A stretch of DNA of 64,000 nucleotides from Lachnospiraceae bacterium MD308. Lineage in GTDB: Bacteria > Bacillota > Clostridia > Lachnospirales > Lachnospiraceae. Location: positions 1,116,983-1,180,982 of the forward strand of contig KE159795.1 of the NCBI GenBank assembly GCA_000403475.2, written 5' to 3'. Position numbers and translations under genes: made by a program. The notes beneath the pieces were generated by a model. The model made no database searches and had not been told where the DNA came from. It saw only the letters and a list, made by a program, of their open reading frames with translations. Below are positions 1 through 9,201 of this stretch, one piece after another; positions within the stretch are counted from its first letter, which is position 1; the number at the start of each line of letters is the position of its first letter.

Positions 1-2
1 TG

Positions 3-1841
3 CGGACCTATCTTCAGGATGCGATCATTACTATGCGGGGCGACCGCTACTGCATCCCGGTCAAAGCCGAATACCGAAGTCAGGTCTCAGGTATGATCCA
101 TGACCAGTCCTCCACTGGTTCTACCTTGTTTATTGAACCTATGGCAGTGGTAAAGCTGAACAATGACTTAAAAGAACTCTACGCGAAGGAACAGGAAGAA
201 ATTCAGGTGATCCTCGCCCGGTTAAGCGCAGATGCAGCGGAGCATACAGACACAATCCGAAGCAATTACTCCGTACTGACTGAGCTTGATTTTATCTTTG
301 CCAAAGGCGCCCTGGCCCTTGACATGAGCGCGAGTATGCCCATTTTTAATACAGAAGGACGTATCCATATAAGAGAGGGACGTCATCCGCTCTTAGAGCG
401 CAAATCTGTAGTCCCCATTACGGTGACGCTGGGGGATGCCTTCGATCTTTTGATTGTCACAGGACCAAACACCGGCGGAAAGACCGTTTCCTTAAAAACG
501 GTAGGGCTATTTACACTGATGGGTCAGGCAGGGCTTCACATCCCGGCACTGGACCGCTCTGAACTTGCCGTTTTCCATGACGTGTACGCAGATATCGGTG
601 ATGAGCAGAGTATTGAGCAAAGTTTAAGTACATTTTCGTCTCATATGACGAATATCGTCTCATTTTTGAAGCATGTGGATGAACATTCTCTCGTACTTTT
701 TGATGAACTTGGCGCCGGAACCGACCCGACAGAAGGAGCTGCCCTTGCAACTGCTATCTTAAACCATTTGCATGTACGGGGAATCCGCACCATGGCTACC
801 ACCCATTACAGTGAGCTTAAAGTGTACGCGCTCTCTACAGAGGGTGTGGAGAATGCCTGCTGCGAATTCGATGTGGAAACACTCCGGCCTACGTATCATC
901 TTCTAATCGGTATACCGGGCAAAAGCAATGCTTTTGCCATTGCAGGAAAGCTGGGACTTCCGAAAGAAATCATCGACGAGGCAAAATCACAGCTCACCGA
1001 GCAGGACGAGTCTTTCGAAGATCTTCTGACAGATTTAGAGTCAAGCCGCAGGACCATCAAGAAAGAGCAGTCAGAAATCGCTGCCTACAAACGCGAACTG
1101 GAGGCGTTAAAGCAGGAAGCAAAGAGAAAGCAGGAGAAATTAGAGGAGCAAAAGGAACGTATTATCCGGGAGGCTCATGAAAAAGCTCATAATATATTGG
1201 CAGAAGCAAAGGAAACTGCTGATGAAACCATGCGCAACTTTCATAAATTCGGCAAAGAGAATATCTCTGTCTCTGAGATGGAAAGGGAGCGGGAAAAGCT
1301 TCGTAAAAAGATGGAAGCCGCTCGCTCCGGCATGGTAAAAGAAGCTGAAAAACCGCGCAAAAACCACAAAGCCAGCGACTTTAAGCTCGGGGAATCCGTC
1401 CGGGTGCTCAGTATGAATCTGAACGGAACTGTCACTTCTCTTCCCGATTCCAAAGGAAATGTATCGGTACAGATGGGAATTCTGCGCTCACAAGTTCACA
1501 TTTCTGATTTGGAAATTATTGAAGAAAAGCCTTCTTACCTGCAAAAGTCCGCCGCACAGACGCGAAAAGGCAAGGTAAAGATGAGCAAAGCCTTATCTGT
1601 CAGCACAGAAATCAATCTTCTTGGCAAGACCGTTGACGAAGCTATCGCTGTGCTTGACAAATACCTTGATGATGCCAGCCTTGCACACTTAAGTTCTGTG
1701 CGCATTGTACACGGAAAGGGAACCGGCGCACTCCGGTCCGGAATCCACAATTACTTAAAACGGCAGAAGCACGTAAAATCCTTCCGTCTTGGCGCCTTCG
1801 GCGAGGGCGACGCAGGAGTGACGATCGCTGAGTTAAAATAA
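3..1841 (+). CDS. mutS2: Endonuclease MutS2, 3' part (5' end outside window)
   Basis: MutS2 is a MutS-like ATPase with a C-terminal Smr nuclease domain that acts on branched DNA or collided ribosomes. The reading frame is open from base 3, ahead of the first ATG at 33, and those codons read as normal MutS2 protein, so the gene is truncated by the window edge; full-length family members are near 790 aa. Visible in order: the end of the clamp/lever region, Walker A GPNTGGKT near nt 462-485, Walker B DELGAGTDPTEG near nt 700, a long charged coiled coil (about nt 990-1360), and the Smr domain (nt 1610-1838) with the HGKGTGALR motif. The response regulator follows after 12 nt and may be cotranscribed. 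Confidence 0.95.
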   Translation, partial: RTYLQDAIITMRGDRYCIPVKAEYRSQVSGMIHDQSSTGSTLFIEPMAVVKLNNDLKELYAKEQEEIQVILARLSADAAEHTDTIRSNYSVLTELDFIFAKGALALDMSASMPIFNTEGRIHIREGRHPLLERKSVVPITVTLGDAFDLLIVTGPNTGGKTVSLKTVGLFTLMGQAGLHIPALDRSELAVFHDVYADIGDEQSIEQSLSTFSSHMTNIVSFLKHVDEHSLVLFDELGAGTDPTEGAALATAILNHLHVRGIRTMATTHYSELKVYALSTEGVENACCEFDVETLRPTYHLLIGIPGKSNAFAIAGKLGLPKEIIDEAKSQLTEQDESFEDLLTDLESSRRTIKKEQSEIAAYKRELEALKQEAKRKQEKLEEQKERIIREAHEKAHNILAEAKETADETMRNFHKFGKENISVSEMEREREKLRKKMEAARSGMVKEAEKPRKNHKASDFKLGESVRVLSMNLNGTVTSLPDSKGNVSVQMGILRSQVHISDLEIIEEKPSYLQKSAAQTRKGKVKMSKALSVSTEINLLGKTVDEAIAVLDKYLDDASLAHLSSVRIVHGKGTGALRSGIHNYLKRQKHVKSFRLGAFGEGDAGVTIAELK

Positions 1842-1853
1842 CAGGAGGAAACT

Positions 1854-2558
1854 ATGGTAAACAAGCAAAAAATCTTAATTGTAGATGATGATGAAAATAT
1901 TGCAGAGCTAATCTCTCTCTATCTGACAAAAGAATGTTTTGACACGATGACGGTCAACGACGGAGAACAGGCACTTGTAGCATACGATACCTACCAGCCC
2001 AACCTGGTTCTGCTCGACTTGATGCTTCCTGGAATTGACGGCTATCAGGTATGCAGGGAGCTTCGCACACGTTCCAATGTACCCATTATCATGCTCTCCG
2101 CCAAAGGCGAAATCTTTGACAAGGTTCTGGGGCTCGAACTAGGCGCGGACGATTATATTATGAAGCCTTTTGACTCCAAAGAGATGGTGGCGCGGGTAAA
2201 GGCAGTGCTGCGTCGCTACCACGCTGTCCCAAACGCAGAAACTACTTCCGCCGACAAGGGAAAATGTGTAGAATACCCGGGACTTACGGTCAACCTTACG
2301 AATTACTCCGTCATTGTAGACAATCGTAATGTAGAGATGCCGCCAAAGGAGCTGGAACTTTTGTACTTTCTTGCCTCCTCCCCGAATCAGGTATTCACCC
2401 GCGAACAGCTCCTTGACCAGATCTGGGGTTATGAATACATCGGAGATACCCGTACTGTAGACGTCCATATTAAACGCCTCAGAGAAAAGATCAAGGACCA
2501 CAGCGGCTGGCGCTTAAGTACAGTATGGGGCATTGGCTACAAGTTTGAAGTAAAATAA
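1854..2558 (+). CDS. OmpR/PhoB-family response regulator
   Basis: DNA-binding response regulator of 234 aa. Residues 1-120 form a receiver domain with the acidic pair DDD near residue 11, phospho-acceptor Asp in LLDLMLPG and the conserved Lys in IMKPFD. Residues 135-234 form a winged-helix DNA-binding domain (TRTVDVHIKRLREKI). The start has a clear AGGAGG site 6 nt upstream. It sits 12 nt after mutS2 and 17 nt before the histidine kinase, its likely partner. Target genes are not visible. Confidence 0.92.
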   Translation: MVNKQKILIVDDDENIAELISLYLTKECFDTMTVNDGEQALVAYDTYQPNLVLLDLMLPGIDGYQVCRELRTRSNVPIIMLSAKGEIFDKVLGLELGADDYIMKPFDSKEMVARVKAVLRRYHAVPNAETTSADKGKCVEYPGLTVNLTNYSVIVDNRNVEMPPKELELLYFLASSPNQVFTREQLLDQIWGYEYIGDTRTVDVHIKRLREKIKDHSGWRLSTVWGIGYKFEVK

Positions 2559-2575
2559 GGGGATAGCTTAAGTCT

Positions 2576-3982
2576 ATGAAAAGTACGCTATATTTAAAGT
2601 TTATTATCATATACTTCATCTTCGGTTTCCTTAGCATCTTTACTGTAGGTGCTTTGGCAACCGGATTATTTTCGTCACCCTTAAATCACGCAATCGCCTC
2701 AAACATGTACAAGGAGGCGAACCTGGTAGCTACCGATTACCTGCCGAAATATTTTTCCGAGCAGGTATCGCTATACAACGTACACACACAGCTGGACGGA
2801 ATGAAAACGCACTTAGACGCTGCCGTCTGGTTTGTAGACAGAGACGGAAGCCTTATAACTTCCTCCCAGTCGGAAGAATATCCTCTTGCCCCCTATCAGA
2901 TTGCGGACTTCAATCCTGCTGAGATTGGAAGCTCCCAGTATGATATCGGCGATTACCACGGGTATTTCACAGAAGATGTCATTACTGTCATCGCACCTGT
3001 TATCTACGAATTTTCACCAAAGGGATACCTTCTGATTCATAAGGATTTATCCGAAACGGAAGCCATGGAAGAGTTGTTTCTTCGAACAATTTATATTACT
3101 GTCACCGTAATCTATATCTTGTCCTTTATGATTCTGCTTGCCTTTCGCTTCTTTGTCTATCTTCCACTCAGCAAGATCACAGAAGCGGCAACGCAGTATG
3201 CCTCCGGCAATCTGGATTACGAAATCCCGGTAACTACTCAGGATGAGATGGGTTATTTGTCAGCTTCCTTGAACTATATGTCCTCCCAGCTTCGGGATAT
3301 GGAGGATTACCAAAAGAAATTTGTAGCAAATGTATCCCACGATTTCCGTTCTCCTTTAACTTCCATCAAAGGTTACGTAGAAGCCATGGCGGACGGAACG
3401 ATACCGCCGGAGCTTCATGAAAAATACTTAAAGATCATTCTGTTCGAGACAGAGCGCCTGACTGATCTAACTCAGGATCTTCTTACTCTGAACGAATTTG
3501 ATACAAAGAATCTTCTTTTGAACCGCGAGAAATTCGACATTCATGAGATGATTAAAAATGTTGCCGCCTCTTTCGAGGGCACCTGCACCCAGAAAAAGAT
3601 TTCGATCGAGCTTGTCTTTGCCACCAAGCATTTAGAGACATTTGCCGATAAGAGAAAGCTCCAGCAAATTCTCTATAATCTTTTAGACAACGCTATTAAA
3701 TTCAGTGATCTGGAATCTTCGATAAAGATTGAGACAACAGAGCGGGGCGATAAAATCTACACCTCCGTGAAGGATGAAGGGCCCGGCATCCCCAGAAATG
3801 CGCTGAATAAAATCTGGGAGCGCTTCTACAAGTCAGATCTCTCCCGTGGCAAGGATAAAAAGGGAACCGGGCTTGGCCTTGCCATTGTAAAAGAAGCTGT
3901 ACAGGCTCACGGGGAGAACATCAATGTGATTAGTACGGAAGGGGTGGGGACTGAATTCATCTTTTCCCTTCCGAAAGCATAA
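2576..3982 (+). CDS. Sensor histidine kinase
   Basis: Membrane sensor kinase of 468 aa, partner of the regulator just upstream. Order of parts: transmembrane helix at residues 8-30, an extracytoplasmic sensor of about 140 residues, a second helix near 170-192, a HAMP linker, a HisKA domain with the phospho-acceptor His in NVSHDFRSPLTS, and a HATPase domain with the N box NLLDNAIKFS, G1 box DEGPGIP and G2 box GTGLGLAIV. The architecture matches PhoR/ResE-like kinases. The signal sensed is not evident from sequence. Confidence 0.92.
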   Translation: MKSTLYLKFIIIYFIFGFLSIFTVGALATGLFSSPLNHAIASNMYKEANLVATDYLPKYFSEQVSLYNVHTQLDGMKTHLDAAVWFVDRDGSLITSSQSEEYPLAPYQIADFNPAEIGSSQYDIGDYHGYFTEDVITVIAPVIYEFSPKGYLLIHKDLSETEAMEELFLRTIYITVTVIYILSFMILLAFRFFVYLPLSKITEAATQYASGNLDYEIPVTTQDEMGYLSASLNYMSSQLRDMEDYQKKFVANVSHDFRSPLTSIKGYVEAMADGTIPPELHEKYLKIILFETERLTDLTQDLLTLNEFDTKNLLLNREKFDIHEMIKNVAASFEGTCTQKKISIELVFATKHLETFADKRKLQQILYNLLDNAIKFSDLESSIKIETTERGDKIYTSVKDEGPGIPRNALNKIWERFYKSDLSRGKDKKGTGLGLAIVKEAVQAHGENINVISTEGVGTEFIFSLPKA

Positions 3983-3987
3983 TAACA

Positions 3988-4015
3988 GGGGCTGTAACCA
4001 TATGGTTACAGCCCC
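3988..4015. terminator. Stem-loop between convergent genes
   Basis: A perfect 12-bp inverted repeat (GGGGCTGTAACC / GGTTACAGCCCC) with a 4-nt loop lies 6 nt after the kinase stop and 10 nt before the stop of the convergent peptidase gene. The following T-tract is weak on both strands, but position and stability fit a bidirectional terminator. Confidence 0.75.
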
Positions 4016-4025
4016 GCGCTTATCT

Positions 4026-5111
4026 CTACTCTTCTGGAACTACAATCAGATCTTTTGTGAAACTGTTCAGCACTTCACAGCCATCCTCTGTAATGATAAC
4101 AAGGTCCTCGATACGTACACCGATTCCTTCATCAGCAAGGTAAATACCCGGCTCTACAGAGAAGCACTGTCCAACCTTGATAATATCCTCGTTTACAGAG
4201 GAAACATCGCCGAACTCATGATCCTCAAGTCCAATGGAATGTCCGGTTCTGTGTGTAAAGTACTCTCCGTATCCCTTCTCTTCGATGTAATTCCTTGCTG
4301 CAAGGTCAACGTCGCACATTCTGTTGCCCGGCTTTGCCGCCTCAATACCACGTCTGTTAGCCTCCACAACAATGTCGTAAATCTCTCTTGCGCGGTCAGA
4401 CACTTCACCGATAAATACAGTTCTTGTCATATCTGATGCGTAATTATCCTTAAAAGCTCCAATGTCAAGGATTACGCAATCGCCGCGCTTGCCCTTAGAA
4501 TCATCTGTAACGTGATGCGGGTCAGCAGCTCCTTTCGCATATGCAGTAATCGGATCGAAAGATACATCCTCACAACCAAGCTCTTTGTAAATCTCACGGA
4601 TCTTGTTGTTCAGCTCTCTCTCTGTCAATCCCTTAGATACCCATGGAATCAGCTTTTCCATAGCAATATCATTGAGTCTTGAGGACTCTCTCATCAATTC
4701 TTTCTCTTTCTCGTCTTTGACCATACGGATATAGTCTACAATCGGAGAAGCATTTACAAATTTGCTTCCGCCGCCTAACTCCTGCAGACGAATTAAGAAT
4801 CTTGCCGGCCATGTCTTATCAATACCCATAACCTTATCTTTCTCAACAAATCTGCTTAAAATCTCTACGCCGTCCTCAATATCATCATACCATACAAGTT
4901 CTACCCCCAAATCCTTCTCCTGCGGGAACAGCTTATTGATCACAAGTTTGTGATTTCCGTTTACATTCAGATATAACGCTAATAACCTCTCTCCTGGAAT
5001 AATCCATTTCCCTGTCAGATAGAAGATCGCAACCGGATCAGATATGATCATCTGTGGTACTTCGTGCTCCTCCATTGATTTTAATACTCTCGAAACTTTT
5101 CCTTGATCCAT
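4026..5111 (-). CDS. M24-family Xaa-Pro aminopeptidase
   Basis: Cytoplasmic metallo-aminopeptidase/prolidase of about 361 aa. The N-terminal creatinase-like domain spans roughly residues 1-120. The pita-bread catalytic domain follows, with the metal ligands visible as the Asp pair in ILDIGAFKDNYASD, the His in HRTGHSIG, Glu in FSVEPGIYL and Glu in VRIEDL. The frame can begin 15 codons earlier, but the ATG at 5111 has an AAAGGTTGGGG site just upstream and starts like family members (MDQGKV). A strong promoter lies at 5182-5210. It is transcribed alone and ends at the convergent stem-loop. Confidence 0.9.
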   Translation of the reverse strand: MDQGKVSRVLKSMEEHEVPQMIISDPVAIFYLTGKWIIPGERLLALYLNVNGNHKLVINKLFPQEKDLGVELVWYDDIEDGVEILSRFVEKDKVMGIDKTWPARFLIRLQELGGGSKFVNASPIVDYIRMVKDEKEKELMRESSRLNDIAMEKLIPWVSKGLTERELNNKIREIYKELGCEDVSFDPITAYAKGAADPHHVTDDSKGKRGDCVILDIGAFKDNYASDMTRTVFIGEVSDRAREIYDIVVEANRRGIEAAKPGNRMCDVDLAARNYIEEKGYGEYFTHRTGHSIGLEDHEFGDVSSVNEDIIKVGQCFSVEPGIYLADEGIGVRIEDLVIITEDGCEVLNSFTKDLIVVPEE

Positions 5112-5181
5112 TTTTACCCCAACCTTTCTATATGTATTTAGATAGGTAAACCGCAAAATACCGGCGGCCTACATTAATCTT

Positions 5182-5210
5182 ATTATAGACCGCAGTATAG
5201 AAAAAGTCAA
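5182..5210 (-). promoter_or_regulatory. Sigma-70-type promoter of the M24 peptidase
   Basis: On the - strand TTGACT (5205-5210) and TATAAT (5182-5187) are separated by exactly 17 nt. Transcription would start near 5175, leaving a leader of about 64 nt before the ATG at 5111. Confidence 0.75.
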
Positions 5211-5214
5211 ATTG

Positions 5215-5898
5215 CTAATCAAATTCATAATTAAATTTGTATTCCAGATAGTCCTCTACCGTCTCCAGATAATCTTCGGCTGCTTCAGCTTTTTTTTCTA
5301 CTTTCCGATACTGGGAATATGATACCTTTCCATAGTCGTACTTATCTTCCCATTTATCCTCAATGCGCCCAATCTTCTCGTCAATCGCATCAATTTTATT
5401 CTCATAAGTATGATACTGTACTCTTCTCTGCTGGTAAGTCGCTGCCAGCTGGATATTTGCAATCTGAGTCTTCAACGCTTTTGCGTCTGCCTTATATTGG
5501 TTAATCTTTTTTATTGCTGCATTTACATCTGCCGTTGCTTTTTTCGACGCTTTTTTTACAGTAATCTTACATTTCTTTTTAATCGACGTTCCTTTGATCC
5601 GTACTGTAATCGTCGCCGTTCCGGCCTTCATCCCTTTGATCTTTGTATCGTCGTCTCTTTTTTCAAGAACCTTTGCTACCGACGGCTTGCTGCTAGTCCA
5701 AATAATGTTGCGGTCACTTACCTTTGCCCCCCTCGGGCCAATCTCACTGTCTAATTCAATGATACCTCCTACCGTAACAGTCTTTTTTCCTTCAATATAA
5801 ATCCTTTTTGCTCTGGTAGCCGCCATTACCGGCATTGCCGATGATACTATCATCGTAAATACTAATAAACCTGCCATTAATTTCTTTTTCATCGTCAT
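5215..5898 (-). CDS. Secreted Big_2-like protein with C-terminal coiled coil
   Basis: Exported protein of 227 aa. A signal peptide covers residues 1-27 (hydrophobic core, cleavage near PVMAA). Residues 30-115 look like a bacterial Ig-like Big_2 domain (WTSSKPSVAKV, GTATITVRI), and residues 120-227 are a charged, helical, probably coiled-coil segment with many Lys, Glu and Tyr. An AGGAGGG site precedes the first ATG; a second ATG two codons later is also possible. It probably sits on the cell surface. There is no sortase motif. Function unknown. Confidence 0.75.
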   Translation of the reverse strand: MTMKKKLMAGLLVFTMIVSSAMPVMAATRAKRIYIEGKKTVTVGGIIELDSEIGPRGAKVSDRNIIWTSSKPSVAKVLEKRDDDTKIKGMKAGTATITVRIKGTSIKKKCKITVKKASKKATADVNAAIKKINQYKADAKALKTQIANIQLAATYQQRRVQYHTYENKIDAIDEKIGRIEDKWEDKYDYGKVSYSQYRKVEKKAEAAEDYLETVEDYLEYKFNYEFD

Positions 5899-5932
5899 TT
5901 ACCCTCCTGTTTACATTATCATGTTAAAATTG

Positions 5933-5949
5933 CAAGGTCTCTGACCTTG
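5933..5949. promoter_or_regulatory. Perfect inverted repeat upstream of the Big_2 gene
   Basis: CAAGGTC-TCT-GACCTTG forms a perfect 7-bp-arm repeat between the response regulator gene (stop at 6025) and the Big_2 gene (start at 5898). On the - strand it is followed by CAATTTTAAC. It could terminate the upstream two-component operon or be an operator or leader hairpin. A TATAAT-like box lies a little upstream on the same strand, but no good -35 was found. Confidence 0.45.
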
Positions 5950-6024
5950 ATATCAATTATCTGTCTTTATTATACAACAATCTATTAAAATGTACATAAA
6001 TCAATTTTAAACAATTTATAAACT

Positions 6025-6741
6025 TTATTTTTTTCTAAAACGGTATCCTGCCCCCCATACAGTCTCTATCAGCCTCTGATTATCTTTGTCAATCCCGAGC
6101 TTTTCACGGATACGATTTATATGCACTGCCACTGTCGCTGTATCGCCAATAGCTTCCATCCCCCATATTTTATCAAAAAGAGCTTCCTTAGAATATACTA
6201 TATTAGGATTGGAGGCCAGGAAATAGAGAAGTTCAAATTCCTTATTAGCCAGTTCCACCTCCCGCTCTGCGCAAAACACCTGCCGGGACAGGGGCAGAAT
6301 TTTAAGATTCGCTACCTCAATACTTCCATTTTCGAAGTCATAACCTTTTGCAAGTCCGCTTCCGTTTTTACATTTTAGCCGCTCATGTATATTGATATGT
6401 GCCTTTACTCTTGCAACCAGCTCTCCGGGGCTGAACGGCTTTACGATATAATCATCTGCCCCAAGCCCCAGGCCACGTATCTTATCCACATCTTCTTTTT
6501 TGGCAGTAACCATGATAATCGCCACATCTTTCTCCCGGCGTATCTCACGACAGATTGCAAACCCATTGATACCCGGCAGCATAACATCAAGAATCACCAG
6601 GTCGTAGTCCTCCTCTAACGCCCGACGAAGCCCCTCCTGACCATTCTGGCAAATGGTTGTCTCAAACTGTTCAGCTTCCAGATAGTCTCTTTCTATCTCC
6701 GCAATCAAAATATCATCTTCCACAATTAATACTTTTTTCAT
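6025..6741 (-). CDS. OmpR/PhoB-family response regulator
   Basis: Response regulator of 238 aa. The receiver domain has the DD pair near residue 9, phospho-acceptor Asp in VILDVMLPG and Lys in IVKPFS. The winged-helix domain covers residues 140-238 (TATVAVHINRIREKLG). Its ATG overlaps the stop of the histidine kinase gene as ATGA, so the two are translationally coupled. It is the last gene of the cutC-kinase-regulator operon. Confidence 0.92.
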   Translation of the reverse strand: MKKVLIVEDDILIAEIERDYLEAEQFETTICQNGQEGLRRALEEDYDLVILDVMLPGINGFAICREIRREKDVAIIMVTAKKEDVDKIRGLGLGADDYIVKPFSPGELVARVKAHINIHERLKCKNGSGLAKGYDFENGSIEVANLKILPLSRQVFCAEREVELANKEFELLYFLASNPNIVYSKEALFDKIWGMEAIGDTATVAVHINRIREKLGIDKDNQRLIETVWGAGYRFRKK

Positions 6742-8369
6742 GCTTCCTTATCTCCATTCTGCAAAGGAAACTTCATAATCAGCCTAAGTCCCTTTCCGTT
6801 TCTGCCCTCTGCTGCACAAATAGTAGCCTGATGCCCTTTTAATATCTCTTTCACAATAGAAAGACCAAGCCCGCTTCCACTCCCAGGATTGCTGCGCGCT
6901 TTATCCCCTCGGTAAAAGGTATCAAAAATCAGTTCCCGTTCTTCTGCCGGCACTCCCGGTCCGTCATCTTCTACTTCCAATACAACTCTGTTACCTTCAC
7001 TGTAAAGAGCTGTTTTCAATACAGTTTCACCCTTTTCCCTGTATTTTAATATATTGTCAATCAGATTTCCAAGCATCCTTCTGAGCTGTTTTTCATCTCC
7101 ATTTATATATAAGTTTTCTCCTGACGGTACACCCCACTCCAATGTGATATGATTTCTTAGAAGCTCAACTGCATTTTCCTGAAAAAAATGGGAAAGAAAT
7201 TCTCCAAATTCCATCCTTTCCATAGAAAAAGGATATTCCTCCCGGTCAAATTCAGAAAACAACGACAGGTTATCAATCAGAGCCTCTAAGTCCGCAGTTC
7301 GTATCTTCAATGCATTATAATACCGCTGTCTTTTTTCCTCAGTATTCGCAATACCGTCCTTAAGCCCTTCTACGTACGCTTTGAGGGAAGTAAGCGGCGT
7401 CCTAAGATCATGGGAAATCCCTGCCAGCATCCGCTTTCTGGATTCCTCATATTTTTCACGTTCATTTACAGAATTTTCCAGATATTCTGTCATCTCATCA
7501 AACTCCTGGCAGGCTTTCCCCAGCTCGTCTTTTTTTCGGCTGTGAATGCGATAACTCAGATTTCCATCCTGCACTTGCCTTACTGCTTCAGACAGTTGCA
7601 TCAAAGAACTTCTCATGCCTCCACTCAGCCATTTGGTTAATACAAATATACTGATGATAATCGTCACAGTCAAAACTATCATAAAAAGAAGTACCAGAAC
7701 AAAAAAATCTCTGATAATCCGCGATATATGACTGCCACTGTCATACTGAGCGCAGTAAGCCATAACATCCAAAGTTTTGTCACCATCGGAATAAGTACGC
7801 TTCACAACAGATTTTTCTCCGTCTGTCACGGCAAAATTCCGAACCGTCATGTATTCTTTTCCCGCCAAATCCCTAATCTCATCTTGGGCACCCTCAGGAA
7901 GATTAGAAAGAACAATCTGATCCTCGTATCTAATCTGATAATAATACCTCATTACTCCCAGCTCTTTAATCAGATTTCCAAATGCATACACCGAAGATTC
8001 CCGGTTTATTCCGATTCTATAATTGCGATTGCCTTCGCCCCCATATCTCCCAGCGCTTTCTTCGATATCATCCTCGTCATCATCATCTTCTTCATCGTCG
8101 CCATCTTCGTCATCATCTTCGTCGTCATCTTCGTCGTCGCCATCTTCATCATACTCTAACGGTGTATAACTCAGAATCCGACTCTCATAAGAATACAAAA
8201 TAGTCTGAACGCTTAAAAGTCCATTGTCATTTTCATAAAGACTTTTTAGACGATTCAAAGTACTATCTCCTTTATAGAAAACCACAATAACACAAAGAGA
8301 TACAGATACAATAAGAGGTATTAATATCATCAATATACTAGCTATCGTTATTTTTTTTCTTAAATTCAC
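6738..8369 (-). CDS. Sensor histidine kinase with acidic extracellular tract
   Basis: Sensor kinase of 543 aa. Transmembrane helices lie at about residues 8-31 and 236-260. The sensor region between them holds a tract, residues 72-104, made almost only of Asp and Glu with a few Gly. Then come HAMP (about 262-320), HisKA with the His in AGISHDLRTPLTS, and HATPase boxes NLIDNILKYR, DDGPGVP and GSGLGLSIV. The start is a GTG that overlaps the cutC stop as GTGA, and the end overlaps the regulator as ATGA, so all three genes are coupled. The acidic stretch faces outside and could bind divalent cations or cationic peptides; this is inference. Confidence 0.9.
   Translation of the reverse strand: MNLRKKITIASILMILIPLIVSVSLCVIVVFYKGDSTLNRLKSLYENDNGLLSVQTILYSYESRILSYTPLEYDEDGDDEDDDEDDDEDGDDEEDDDDEDDIEESAGRYGGEGNRNYRIGINRESSVYAFGNLIKELGVMRYYYQIRYEDQIVLSNLPEGAQDEIRDLAGKEYMTVRNFAVTDGEKSVVKRTYSDGDKTLDVMAYCAQYDSGSHISRIIRDFFVLVLLFMIVLTVTIIISIFVLTKWLSGGMRSSLMQLSEAVRQVQDGNLSYRIHSRKKDELGKACQEFDEMTEYLENSVNEREKYEESRKRMLAGISHDLRTPLTSLKAYVEGLKDGIANTEEKRQRYYNALKIRTADLEALIDNLSLFSEFDREEYPFSMERMEFGEFLSHFFQENAVELLRNHITLEWGVPSGENLYINGDEKQLRRMLGNLIDNILKYREKGETVLKTALYSEGNRVVLEVEDDGPGVPAEERELIFDTFYRGDKARSNPGSGSGLGLSIVKEILKGHQATICAAEGRNGKGLRLIMKFPLQNGDKEA
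8058..8156 (-). repeat. Asp/Glu low-complexity tract in kinase sensor domain
   Basis: About 33 codons inside the kinase gene, nearly all GAC, GAT, GAA or GAG, giving an imperfect GAY-rich microsatellite. Such tracts are prone to slippage, and because the units are whole codons length changes would keep the frame. Confidence 0.85.
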
Positions 8370-9100
8370 AGTACTCTTCTTGCCCTTTCTATCGCTTCTT
8401 TATCTGTGCGCAGGATATGATACTCGCCAAATCCCGGAAGTCCCATATTAACTTCCTGTTTCCGATAGGTCATACCGCTGTTTATCACCTGTTTTCCGGA
8501 CATATGAAAGCTAGATGCACCCGTCGCCTCCTTAAACCGCCGGATAACCTCTGCATTTACCCCGCCGCCTACCAGAATCTCTATCCGCTCTCCTGCCTGT
8601 TGAATCAGTTTCTTAAGTACTTCTATCCCTTCCATACACACAGATGCCTGGCCCGAGGTCAGAATCGTATCAATTCCCAGACCGACCGCTTCCTCCAAAG
8701 TCTCATAAGGGTTCCTGCAGACGTCAAAGGCCCGATGTAATGTGAAATTTAAAGATCCGGCACATGCTCTAAGCTCCTCCATCCGTTTTCTATCCAGTCT
8801 TCCATCCGCTCTCAGACATCCGGCCACGATTCCGTCTGCCCCCAGCTCCCGGAACATCAAAATATCCTCCTGAATCATCTTAAACTCTGTCTCTGTATAC
8901 AGAAAATCCCCGAATCTCGGCCGAATCAATACATTCAGCTCTATCCCGCATGCTTCCCGTATCTGTTTAAACTGGCTTACCCCGGGCGTTGTTCCGCCAA
9001 TGATGAGATTCGAGCAGACCTCAAGACGGTCCGCGCCTCCCTCCTGCGCGTTCATAGCGGATTCCACAGAATCAACACACACTTCTAATCTCGTTTTCAT
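8366..9100 (-). CDS. cutC: CutC family protein
   Basis: TIM-barrel protein of the CutC family (about 244 aa), historically linked to copper homeostasis though the biochemical role is unsettled. The N-terminus MKTRLEVCVDSVESA and the segments GGADRLEVCSNL and GGTTPG are family hallmarks. The frame can start at a GTG at 9127, but the ATG at 9100 has AAAGG at good distance and matches the family start. It is the first gene of an operon with the kinase and regulator downstream, joined by a GTGA overlap. Confidence 0.85.
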   Translation of the reverse strand: MKTRLEVCVDSVESAMNAQEGGADRLEVCSNLIIGGTTPGVSQFKQIREACGIELNVLIRPRFGDFLYTETEFKMIQEDILMFRELGADGIVAGCLRADGRLDRKRMEELRACAGSLNFTLHRAFDVCRNPYETLEEAVGLGIDTILTSGQASVCMEGIEVLKKLIQQAGERIEILVGGGVNAEVIRRFKEATGASSFHMSGKQVINSGMTYRKQEVNMGLPGFGEYHILRTDKEAIERARRVL

Positions 9101-9163
9101 ATTCATAACCTTTGTGTTAAATCTCACTTTCTTTATATTAGCAACCGCATCATATTGCTCGAA

Positions 9164-9190
9164 AGGAGCTGCCCGGTTCAGGCAGCTCCT
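9164..9190 (-). terminator. Terminator downstream of rpoC
   Basis: A 10-bp stem (AGGAGCTGCC / GGCAGCTCCT) with a 7-nt loop lies 11 nt beyond the rpoC stop, followed on the - strand by a short T run. It probably ends the rpoBC transcript. Confidence 0.7.
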
Positions 9191-9201
9191 TAATTATTTA
9201 A

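Noticed and set aside
33-1841. Start of mutS2 at the ATG at base 33
   Set aside because: Upstream codons from base 3 continue the conserved MutS2 sequence, so the true start is outside the window.
4002-4436. 144-aa + strand frame over the M24 peptidase
   Set aside because: It begins inside the terminator stem-loop and overlaps the metal-binding region of the peptidase in antisense.
8058-8156. Repeat tract considered as CRISPR or tandem-repeat locus
   Set aside because: It is a coding acidic microsatellite within the kinase gene; there are no spacers or uniform repeats.
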